Shown in pieces: positions 56,131-64,000 of a stretch of DNA of 64,000 nt. Location of the stretch: contig JAPZLL010000006.1 in assembly GCA_036250225.1 (NCBI GenBank), positions 806,001 through 870,000 of the forward strand. The letters run 5' to 3'. Below the pieces are notes generated by a model. The model had not been told where the DNA came from. It worked only from the letters and a program-made list of their open reading frames with translations, and did no database searches. Position 1 is the stretch's first letter, and every line of letters starts with the position of its first letter. The stretch is from Cercophora sp. LCS_1. Lineage: Eukaryota; Ascomycota; Sordariomycetes; Sordariales; Lasiosphaeriaceae. The position numbers and the translations under genes were made by a program.

Positions 56131-56403
56131 ATGAAGCTTTTCGCGCTCTTTTTCACTCTCTTCGCCTCTGCCACTCTCGCCTTTCCCACAGGCAGTGTCC
56201 ACGCTCGCGTACGCTCCGTCTTTTTCAAAAGCAATGCTGTTGACTGACACGGTAATCCCCAGGATGGCGAATATGAAGACTGTTTGAACAAATGCGACGC
56301 TGTCGGCAAGGGTAGTGCTATCGAGGTGATGATCATTTGTGCCGCGTCTTGTGAAGCGAGTAGTGGTGGTACCAGCGGAGGCTTAGGCCTCGGGTTTGAA
56401 TGA
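56131..56403 (+). CDS. small secreted cysteine protein with twin CX3C
   Basis: Predicted join(56131..56208, 56263..56403), 72 residues. The intron 56209-56262 is GTACGC..CCCAG with CTGAC inside, and phase is kept (HAR to DGEYED). MKLFALFFTLFASATLAF is a clear signal peptide. The mature part, about 50 residues, has exactly four cysteines as CLNKC and CAASC separated by 14 residues, then a Gly/Ser-rich tail. Twin CX3C spacing is known from helical hairpin folds (alpha-hairpinins, small Tim proteins); here the signal peptide indicates secretion. Size, secretion and disulfides are effector-like, but no homologue is named and no activity can be claimed. Confidence 0.75.
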
Positions 56404-56613
56404 TCTGGCGAGCAGTGGCGAGCTATTGTACTGACTCGTCCACGGGGGTCTTTGTAATTTTTCAAAAGCTACCTGACTGAAAAGAATGGTTTTGTTTGAC
56501 GCCATGAAGGGGCATGAAAGGGGGTGGACTTGGTGTGGGAACTCGGAGTGGATGAAAGGTGGACCACACTGGGCCGCTTGAGCCAGAATATCTCCACCCT
56601 CAACATAAGCTCA

Positions 56614-56700
56614 GGGCAATTGGTCTAGGGGTATGATTTTCGCTTCGCATTGTATAGATGCCAATGTGAAAGGTCACCGGTTCGAATCCGGTATTGTCCA
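56614..56700 (+). tRNA. tRNA with 15-nt intron; body Pro-like, anticodon reads CGC
   Basis: The acceptor stem GGGCAAT pairs with ATTGTCC (one G-U), followed by discriminator A at 56700. The T arm is ACCGG-TTCGAAT-CCGGT. The anticodon stem TTCGC/GTGAA pairs with one G-U. With an intron at 56650-56664 after position 37, loop positions 34-36 (56646-56648) read CGC, which would decode Ala GCG. The D-arm sequence (GGTCTAG..GTATGATT) is that of fungal tRNA-Pro, where CGG would be expected. So identity is Ala(CGC) by anticodon or a variant Pro by body. T-rich sequence follows (CTTTTTG). Confidence 0.8.
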
Positions 56701-57586
56701 GCTTTTTGCCGTCTGAGTCATTCAAGTTCACTTACATGGATGAGATGACATTGCATTTTTGGCGGTATTTATCCTGGATTGATGGAATGAGGCAAACCAG
56801 GCTGGATGAGAGATGAGAAACTCGCAATTTCTCTCGCCGGTAAGGAGAAGAAAGTGAAAATATGAGGAAAGGGCCGAGGAAGAAACAAGGAAGGAGCCAG
56901 CAAGTCGGTGACAGAAGCATCCGAACACCAGATCCAGCTATCGCCGCCTCGAATGGACTCGGGCGTTAGGCTTGTTTTTCAAAGGCACGAAAATAAAATC
57001 TCGTGCCTCTGTGATAGGTACTCTTTGACGCCTTGGAATACCGGGATACCACCATCATCCCAGCAGATCTGCCGTCCGATTCATAGGTACGTTGCCTCAG
57101 GAATCCGTGTGGGGCTGCGCCCATCACCTTACTCCCCTTTTCACCACAGCAAGCAAAATTATTTCAATCCCCACTGGCGCCCTCTCTCTTCCATCCTCCA
57201 ATCGCTTCACCAGCGCTCAGCGTTGCGCTGAGGGGAGGTTATTTGACAAACCCTGGGTAAGCACACCTCTACCCACATGACACTTGTCTGAGCAAAACCA
57301 AGAGAGTTCTTTTTCGTGCCCCCCCATTTGCTTCCGCTCACACCCCATCCTATACAGGAAGTACTGCCTTGATATTACTGGAGTCTTTATCTTCATTGCA
57401 GCCTCTACGTCTTTTGAGAAGTATTGGGTCTTTCCATAAATAACTTTTGGTCTTCTCAAAAAGAGATTGGGTCTAGGTACCCGCAGCTACAGGTGTGTGG
57501 TAGAACGAAATGGAATGTGCGAAAAAAGGCTCTCAAACTAATACCCTAGATATCTAGACCGGGCTCAATCCCATGGTGTTCAGATC
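56701..57586. other. intergenic region
   Basis: About 0.9 kb between the tRNA and the orphan gene. Only short motif-free frames. Confidence 0.5.
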
Positions 57587-59029
57587 ATGAACGGGAACAA
57601 GGCGCGGTCCGCCTTGGGCCAGAACCCGACACGGCCCCCTCAACCGCAGGCGTCATCCCGACCGTCCAACGCGATGTGTGTAGAGCAAACGTTTCAGTAC
57701 CGCGCCATCATGAAATACAAGGAAAGGTACCACAGGGATGGGTTTGCACCGCACATCGACGTCAATTCCGTCTACCATGAGCTCAATCGGACCCCGGGCT
57801 GGACAGTGGCTTCCAAGAGAAGCAACCACGCGCTCTGGAACCAAGTCTCAAAGCATGAGAACTCACTCGAGGCGACGAGAGCGGAAGTCAAACTGTTGAT
57901 GGAACAAGGGAAGACGTGGCGGGAATGCAAGCACAAGTTCAGCGGATGTCTACGGCCATCGGTCATGCTTGCCTGGCGTGTCCTGAACGTGGGGGCGAAC
58001 GGTGGGAAGTTCAAGAAAAAGTTTAGAGATGTCTGGGAGGTGCTTCAACTGGACTGGATCCTTGCCCAAGACCCCCGAAGCAGTGCCCCAAACTTCTGGA
58101 AGGGTGCAATGTTCTGGGATAACGGCTGGTGCGATAACCATCTCCTTGAGTGGGAGCCGGCTAAACCATCCACCTTGCCGGGAAACAACCACTCCGCTTC
58201 CCTCGGCGTTGACCTCAACGGAGTATTCCGGGCAAAGGCCCAGCCTGGAGAGTCGCAAAGGGAGGTTGGCGGTGAAACCCACTCCGGGCAGCAGCGCACA
58301 GCCAAGCCTCTACCGGAGGAAGTAGTGCAAAGTACGTTGGAGAAAGCCTCGCGGGTTCTCCGAGAGAGCGTCGCTGGCCCCGAGAGCGCATGGAGCGCCG
58401 CCGATCAATATGTCCTGGACCAGCACATTGAAAAGACCGTGTCCAAGCATGAGCTTCCCACCGACGAGCACTTGCCGTCTACTGGCTCTGGAAGTGCGTT
58501 GGAACAACCAACTGTCGACTCACAGGTTACTACAGGGGAGCAAAAGCGAAAGCGCAAGCACGACCATAAACGACGCAAGTCCACGGTCAAGCCTGAGGCA
58601 CCAGTTATCAAGAGGGAACCGACACCAGCCAAGGACGACCCGCAGCCAACTCAACCTCCTGTCCCGACCCCCGCCTTCGGACTGAACCACCCGCCCACCC
58701 GCCCCATGCCGTCCCAGCCCACTGGCCCCTCGGAAGGCGATGCTCGTGGTAATAACAGTGTGAGACCAGTTGGGCCCCGGATTCCGGCTGGTCCTGCCAG
58801 ACCAATGGCCCGTGGCCGGTCAAGATCACCCGATCGAGGCTTGGATCAGCACAGATTCCGCCATCGATCCTATTCTCGTGGCGACCGCGGTGGACGACAG
58901 CACCTGAACCAACAAGGTTCTCCTAATGGTCAACGTGGAGGTCCGAGCCCCAGGGGCTGGCAACAGGGTCAACAGCAACAGCAGAATCAGCGGCAATGGG
59001 GGTTTGCGTCTCGAAGCCTTTACTTTTGA
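57587..59029 (+). CDS. orphan protein with RS/Gly-rich C-terminus
   Basis: A 480-residue single exon from ATG 57587. Residues about 40-190 look globular and Trp-rich (YRAIMKYKERYHRDGF, WNQVSKHENSLEATRAEVK, FRDVWEVLQLDWILAQDP, FWKGAMFWDNGW). Residues about 300-340 contain strongly basic stretches (KRKRKHDHKRRKS) that may be nuclear localisation signals. The C-terminus is Pro-rich, then RGRSRSPDRG and Gly/Gln-rich, as in RNA-associated proteins. No family is recognised. Its layout (compact N-terminal domain, long disordered basic tail) resembles orphan genes A and B, but I could not align them, so common origin is not claimed. Confidence 0.68.
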   Translation: MNGNKARSALGQNPTRPPQPQASSRPSNAMCVEQTFQYRAIMKYKERYHRDGFAPHIDVNSVYHELNRTPGWTVASKRSNHALWNQVSKHENSLEATRAEVKLLMEQGKTWRECKHKFSGCLRPSVMLAWRVLNVGANGGKFKKKFRDVWEVLQLDWILAQDPRSSAPNFWKGAMFWDNGWCDNHLLEWEPAKPSTLPGNNHSASLGVDLNGVFRAKAQPGESQREVGGETHSGQQRTAKPLPEEVVQSTLEKASRVLRESVAGPESAWSAADQYVLDQHIEKTVSKHELPTDEHLPSTGSGSALEQPTVDSQVTTGEQKRKRKHDHKRRKSTVKPEAPVIKREPTPAKDDPQPTQPPVPTPAFGLNHPPTRPMPSQPTGPSEGDARGNNSVRPVGPRIPAGPARPMARGRSRSPDRGLDQHRFRHRSYSRGDRGGRQHLNQQGSPNGQRGGPSPRGWQQGQQQQQNQRQWGFASRSLYF

Positions 59030-59758
59030 ACTACGAACCTGGACCCCTTTTTCCTTCTTGGGCACCCTCATTTCTGGGTTGATGTGGTTGGTAGATAGGT
59101 TGTGATGAAGCGATGTTCTATGTTCCGACGGGCACAAGATAGTTTTCTCACACTAGATAATCACTGAGAAAAACCTTTGAAGCATTTCTTAAGGCCTGTG
59201 TAAATTGTGAAGCTGCATGCTGCTCTAGAATTGGCCCTTGACTTTCTCTGACTAACCCTGAACAAAATAAACGGCGCACACAAAAACATATCAAGGGGAC
59301 GTATCCAATATCTCAATACATGACCCGATACTTAAATCCATTGCATACTATTAATGGAGTATTGAGCTTTTCTGCAAACGCCCATCGGAAATTACAATAC
59401 CTGCCCAGGCCACTTGAAGTGGCATCATCGACTGAATTTGTGCGCCGACTTTTTTGTCCGCGAGACAAACAGACCCCAGACGTCGGTTCAACGCACGGGC
59501 TCCGTCCCGAGGCGCCAGCCATCTCCGAGACACCGCCGGCGTTAGGGGTTAGGGTTGGCACACCAGAACGCCGGACGACGTCAACACCGCCCTCCTGCGT
59601 GGTCCCGCCCTGCCGATCTGGAGGTAGTCCACCCCTTCCTTGATGGACGCCCCCGTTTGACGCTGATGTTCTCTTTACCGCGGCTGTTTCCGCCTTGGGT
59701 TGACAACCCCTCACCGCCTCGCTCGGCTCCGTCCCCACGACCTCACAGGCCCCCCGTC
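59030..59758. other. intergenic region
   Basis: About 0.7 kb upstream of atl1. Frames on both strands show no motif. Confidence 0.5.
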
Positions 59759-60272
59759 ATGGCCCGCTCCGACGAAGCAGAAGCCTTTTTCCACGCTGTC
59801 TACAGCGCCGTGCAGGAGATCCCTTACGGCAAAGTCACCAGCTACGGGCATATCGCTAAACTCATCGGGACGCGTACGTCATTTCTGTCTGTTTGTTTGT
59901 CTGCAGTGTTGACACGGCGCAGCGCAACGACCCCGCCAGGTGGGTGTCTGTCTGAAGCATCTGCCTTCCGACTCGGCAGCTCGGTTCAATCATGATAATG
60001 TGCCGTGGCAGCGTGTGATCAATGCCAAGGGGGTTGTTTCTCCGAGGTGGGTTGCTTTCCTGTCGTCGGTGACGGGTTGCTGACGGGACAGGTCTCAACC
60101 TTCTGGGTCGTTGAACCAGGCTGCTGCGTTGGAGGCTGAGGGGGTGACCGTCACAACGGGGGCGCTGGGGGAGCTGATGGTTGACTTTGCCGAGTTTGGG
60201 TGGTTCCCAAGGATTCTGCCCTCTGAAGCTGCTGAGGGGCTGACTCCTCATATTGATGAAGAGGACGAGTGA
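59759..60272 (+). CDS. atl1: alkyltransferase-like DNA repair protein Atl1
   Basis: Predicted join(59759..59873, 59923..60046, 60092..60272), 139 residues. Introns 59874-59922 (GTACGT..GCAG) and 60047-60091 (GTGGGT..ACAG, branch GCTGAC) restore the family sequence: VQEIPYGKVTSYGHIAKLIG, RPRQVGVCLKHLP and VPWQRVINAKGVVSPR. In O6-alkylguanine-DNA alkyltransferases the motif is PCHRV; here Trp replaces the reactive Cys (PWQRV), which defines the alkyltransferase-like group. Such proteins bind O6-alkylguanine without repairing it and hand the lesion to nucleotide excision repair. Length is normal for the family. A complete, apparently functional gene. Confidence 0.93.
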
Positions 60273-60676
60273 GCTGGAGGCGGGGTCGCTCGTGGGAGGG
60301 TTCGAAGTGGGGGGGACATGACGTTGTACGATGATCACGGCACGGAAACAAAAATCTTGTCTTGAACAATCTCTATTCTTCTAGACAAAGCTACGACAGC
60401 CGTCTGAGACAAACGACGGGACGTGTGTTTGGGTGTTGGGAACCTATGATGCAGATGATTAGCTGGCTGAACAACCAAAGGTCTGCAACATTGTTATGGT
60501 GAAGCTTCTCAGATAGCGGTTGGACATTTTTTTCCACATTGTATTTCGGTACAGGTCTGTGAATTTGTGTCTCTCATCATAAAAGCAGAGTAAAAAGAGA
60601 AATTTGTGACATACCTTTACGGTGGATCGAGTTGGCGACATGATTGAGATTGTTAGTGGTCCGCAGGCGGCGACGT
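60273..60676. other. intergenic region, convergent 3' ends
   Basis: About 0.4 kb. Nothing seen. Confidence 0.5.
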
Positions 60677-61579
60677 CTACCTTTCCTCAACTCTTCGCTT
60701 CTTGGAAGCCGGAGTGAAGAATGAATCCACGGTTCTCTGCCGAGAGTCAAACTGCGCGCTGCCAATGCCACCTCGAGTCTTCTTCAAGCCAACAAGGTGC
60801 TCAACCGAATTGACGCGAACGATAGTGACCCTGGGGCCGTGCCTTCGGTCTTGACCAAGTGTTGAAGACGGGATTGTCGACCTTGAGCCCACCACCCCTC
60901 CACTTGGAGACATGGTTGGCATCGACCGACTGAAGACCATCTCCACGTAGCCCGTATTGCTCCAAGACACAATGTAATCGGACCTTAGTGCCCCGATGTT
61001 CGACGGCGCAAGCCTCTCCAGCTCTGCCGGTGCGAACCTGGTCAACAACACCCGCAAGAGGGCATTGAGAAAGATCCCATGCGAAACAACAACCGCAACG
61101 TCTTGGCCTTCGCCATCTCGTAGTAGCGGTACCAATGAACCCCTCACGAAGATGTCGGCGCGCCCACGCATCGCCTCGTGTGACTCGGCATCAGCACGAG
61201 GTGCTCCAAAGCGCTTGCCCTCTGCTGACCCGAAGTTCCGCTCGCGCAGCTCAGGCAACTTGACGAGACGCACTTGCGCCCGTTGAAGGAAGGCCGACCC
61301 TTGTCGGGGTTGAGCATCGATGACGGCCTGCGCTGTATTGGCAGCGCGCTGTAGGTCCGACGAAAAGACATGCGTCACAGGCCCGATGGTGGACAACCGC
61401 GTTGCGAGGTGAGCACCAAGGCGCCGTGCTTGAAGAACGCCGTGGGCTGTGAGTGGAGAGTCTCGAATACCTGCACTTGGGGAGGTCAGCCGAGCTCAGC
61501 CGCGGGAGTCGTGGTCGGCTCACTAGAGACCGGCGACGTTGTCGACTGTTTCGCCGTGGCGCACGAGAAGTAGACGCAT
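60677..61579 (-). CDS. histidine phosphatase family (phosphoglycerate mutase-like) protein
   Basis: Predicted complement(join(60677..61475, 61524..61579)), 284 residues. The 48-nt intron 61476-61523 (GTGAGC..CAAG) joins DNVAGLY to AGIRDSPLTAHG, which is the expected family sequence. MRLLLVRHGETVDN carries the catalytic RHG motif; FSSDLQRAANTA, ELRERNFGSAEG and VVVSHGIFLNALL (second catalytic His) are all present. The substrate cannot be told; fungal relatives include general phosphatases of sugar phosphates. An extra C-terminal segment of about 70 residues ends in SKKRRVEER, a possible nuclear signal, and includes TVDSFFTP, reminiscent of a PCNA-binding PIP box although its leading Gln is displaced. 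Confidence 0.88.
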
Positions 61580-62313
61580 TGCGAGGCTTTGAGGGGATGC
61601 GTCAAGTGCCGCACGGGAAAATGCAAGCAATTGAGGGCCGCATCATCGGGGTGCGTTGTGAGCGCGGATGCGTCTTGTTCTTGCTGCGTGGTGTGGAAGG
61701 AAGAGGAAGAAAAATTCAGAAGCTCTGGCAGAGAATTTAAGGTCCCAAGATTTGAGTGGGGCACGCGAGTTCGCGCTCACCGCCCGTTGGTTACAGGGGC
61801 CAGTGTTGGCAGAATCGCCGTGTCAAGGGACTTGGCGCGACGAACACGCCCGAGAAACAAAGCACTCATCAGCGAAGCTCCAGAGCGCGACATCGGTTAG
61901 GTTGACACCAGTCCAACTGTGCGCTTCGCTCCAAGTAACGTCTGCTTTATCTCGGCGGGGTGGCGAGATTTGCTGCCTTCTCGGGACATATCTCCACGCA
62001 CGATGGCCGTTCCCTCTGATTCCAGCTTTTCCCTGGCCAACCCTGATTCCAAAGCCGCGGCATCAGGATACTCGCATACATAAGGGTGAAAGCTTCCGCC
62101 AACGATGTCGACAAAGCGATAGACGCACCGTGAGGCCCGAACCTCTCCGTTCGTAAACAGATTTGTCCATGCCAGAGAATGTGATCGCGTCATGGGGTTA
62201 GGGTTATGCGCTCGATGCTTCCCCGCAGTCAAAACCGTCAATCAGTTGATTATCCATTTAGTTTGCACGTATGTACGATAACGCCGACACGAAATTGAGG
62301 CGGCACCGTTGTG
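61580..62313. other. divergent promoter region
   Basis: About 0.7 kb between two divergent genes. A 114-codon minus frame (61897-62241) has no motif and is read as chance. Confidence 0.5.
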
Positions 62314-63780
62314 ATGGCTTCAGCATTTTTCGAGTCCTGGCGGTCACGACTCGCGGCCGAGAGCGGTTTCAGGGCCATCACCCGGTCGTGTCGCGACACC
62401 AAACTCTTGTGTCTGCAGCGTTTTGTCCGGCTATTCTCCTATGGCGCCTCCTTCCTCATTCTGGTCCACTTCTTGTCGGGCCTGGGCATCTCGGACGATC
62501 GCATCGGTCTCTTTATGACTCTGACGCTTCTTGGAGACGCTGTCATCAGCTCCTTGCTGACCCTGGTTACTGACCAGGTTGGCAGGCGACGAGTCCTGTT
62601 GTTCGGCGCCTTTTCGATGGCTGCTAGTGGCCTTGTGTTCGCCACAAGCAGCAATTACTGGCTCTTGCTATTTGCAAGCGTGTTTGGCGTCATCAGTCCC
62701 AGCGGCAATGAGATTGGGCCTTTCCGAGCGGTGGAGGAGTCTATTATCGCGCAACTCACTGAGAAGGAGAAGCGCAGCGATATATTTGCCTGGTACACGC
62801 TTTTCGGCACCGCAGGGGCGGCCCTTGGCGTCGTGTCGTCCGGCTGGATGGTTCAGGTACTTCAGGGGATGGGCTCCTGGGGAAAGACCGGCGCGTACAA
62901 GGCAGTTTTCGTCACGTATGCGGTCCTAGGAATGGTCAAGTTCCTCCTCGTCAACTTACTCAGCCCAGCGGTCGAGATAGACAGCCTCCAGACTCGATAC
63001 CAACAAGTTCCCCTCGGGCTGCAAGACCAGGGCCGAATCTCCGATGACTCGGGTGACGAGGAACAACCACCCCGAAGGTCGGGTTCATTCAGCAACAGGA
63101 GCAGCGGCAGCGACGCCGGCAGAGCGGCAAGGTCTCCACCTAAAGCCACTGCCCTACGGCGTTTTCGATCCCTACTTCCTCACATCTCGGCACAGTCCCA
63201 GTCTATACTCTGGCGCCTTTTGTTACTCTTCAGCCTCGATTCATTCGCCTCTGGCATCGCCTCGCCCTCGTGGCTTACCTACTTCTTTACTACGGTGCAC
63301 TCACTCGAGCCTTCGGCACTCGGCACTCTCTTCCTCGTCACCAATCTTCTCGCCACGCTCTCCAACCTTGCTGCGCTCCCCCTCGCTCGCCGTCTAGGCC
63401 CACTGAAGACCATGGTATTCACTCATCTTCCGTCGGCCTTCTTTCTCGGAATGATCCCCCTCCCACCGGCTACGCCTCTCGGGACATGGCTCGCCATGAC
63501 TTCCCTCGCCCTGCGCGCTTGCACGCAGAGTATGGACCAAGCGCCAAGGCAGGCCTTCCTCGCCGCTGCAGTCCTTCCAGCAGAGCGGACGGCCGTTTTG
63601 GGTGTTGTGAACGTCACAAAGACTTTGGCGCAAGCGGGAGGAATCGGTTCCTCGGGTGTGTTGTTTGGCAGGAAACTTTGGGTTGTCGCGTTAGGAGGGG
63701 CTGGGGCGATGAAAGCATCCTATGACCTGTTGATGCTTTGGATGTTCTTGGGTCTTGTCGACCGGGAACAGGAGAGGTGA
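62314..63780 (+). CDS. MFS transporter
   Basis: A 488-residue single exon from ATG 62314. The first half shows several hydrophobic helices and DQVGRRRVLLFGAF, the loop 2-3 signature of the major facilitator superfamily (D-x-x-GRR). A hydrophilic central loop at about residues 225-290 is rich in Ser, Arg and Asp. The second half has LLLLFSLDSFASGIAS, LGTLFLVTNLLATLSNLAALPLARRLGP and further helices. The family imports or exports small solutes by proton coupling; substrate unknown. The C-terminus is short and charged. No introns are needed. Confidence 0.88.
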   Translation: MASAFFESWRSRLAAESGFRAITRSCRDTKLLCLQRFVRLFSYGASFLILVHFLSGLGISDDRIGLFMTLTLLGDAVISSLLTLVTDQVGRRRVLLFGAFSMAASGLVFATSSNYWLLLFASVFGVISPSGNEIGPFRAVEESIIAQLTEKEKRSDIFAWYTLFGTAGAALGVVSSGWMVQVLQGMGSWGKTGAYKAVFVTYAVLGMVKFLLVNLLSPAVEIDSLQTRYQQVPLGLQDQGRISDDSGDEEQPPRRSGSFSNRSSGSDAGRAARSPPKATALRRFRSLLPHISAQSQSILWRLLLLFSLDSFASGIASPSWLTYFFTTVHSLEPSALGTLFLVTNLLATLSNLAALPLARRLGPLKTMVFTHLPSAFFLGMIPLPPATPLGTWLAMTSLALRACTQSMDQAPRQAFLAAAVLPAERTAVLGVVNVTKTLAQAGGIGSSGVLFGRKLWVVALGGAGAMKASYDLLMLWMFLGLVDREQER

Positions 63781-64000
63781 TACGACACGCCTATTTTGAA
63801 AACTGCGGGGGCGAAAGCATCCATCTGTTGAGCCTTGTACCTTGGTTTTCTCGAGTTCCTCCCATTGACTAAATTCGCCCTGGAAGTTGATTTCCCTGTT
63901 GCTCCTTTGACTTCTTGGCTCTGTTCTCCCTGTCGGTTGCGCTCAGTTCCTCCCGTCTGATAGCTCCTTGTACAATACATTCTCGTTCCACCATCCCCTG

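Noticed and set aside
57587..59029. Orphan protein at 57.6 kb as a further paralogue of genes A and B
   Set aside because: It shares general layout and Trp richness, but I could not align the two A/B motifs to it at the right spacing.

Overview
This is a eukaryotic window from a filamentous ascomycete (Pezizomycotina, most likely a Sordariomycete; the species cannot be named from the sequence). The evidence is short introns of about 48-95 nt with GT..AG ends and CTAAC/CTGAC-type branch points, fungal-specific families (Dbp6, Lhs1, a SH3-RasGEF Cdc25, 2EXR, alkyltransferase-like Atl1), and monocistronic genes on both strands separated by 0.4-6.6 kb. Exon structures were worked out by hand from splice signals and reading phase. 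Several starts were moved inward from non-ATG open-frame starts to the first plausible ATG.

Layout. 0-24 kb is a conserved core: DBP6 RNA helicase, the ER Hsp70-like chaperone LHS1, a secreted aspartic protease, a coiled-coil protein, a bromodomain protein and a CDC25-type Ras exchange factor. 23.7-30.3 kb is a gene-poor stretch followed by a secreted endonuclease/phosphatase-fold enzyme with a lectin-like tail (30.3-31.7 kb). From about 31.7 to 46.8 kb the window becomes accessory in character. It has a 3.6-kb gene-free tract rich in G+T on the plus strand, a dispersed repeat, four orphan genes here called A (35.3-37.8 kb), B (39.1-41.1 kb), C (42.1-43.7 kb) and D (44.9-45.9 kb), and an inverted, decayed copy of gene B at 46.4-46.7 kb. 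47-53 kb holds three related C2H2-like zinc-finger genes. 53-59 kb holds a 2EXR gene, a broken membrane-protein gene, a small secreted cysteine protein, an intron-containing tRNA and another orphan protein. 59.7-64 kb returns to conserved genes: atl1, a histidine-phosphatase family protein and an MFS transporter.

The most unusual part is the orphan cluster A-D. Genes A and B share two spaced motifs that suggest distant common ancestry. Gene A carries three AT-hook-like motifs and one in-frame TAG between two long open frames. Gene B has left a rearranged pseudogene nearby. Gene D starts with an RGG-rich tail. No family name could be assigned to any of them, so this is the best candidate in the window for an undescribed gene family.
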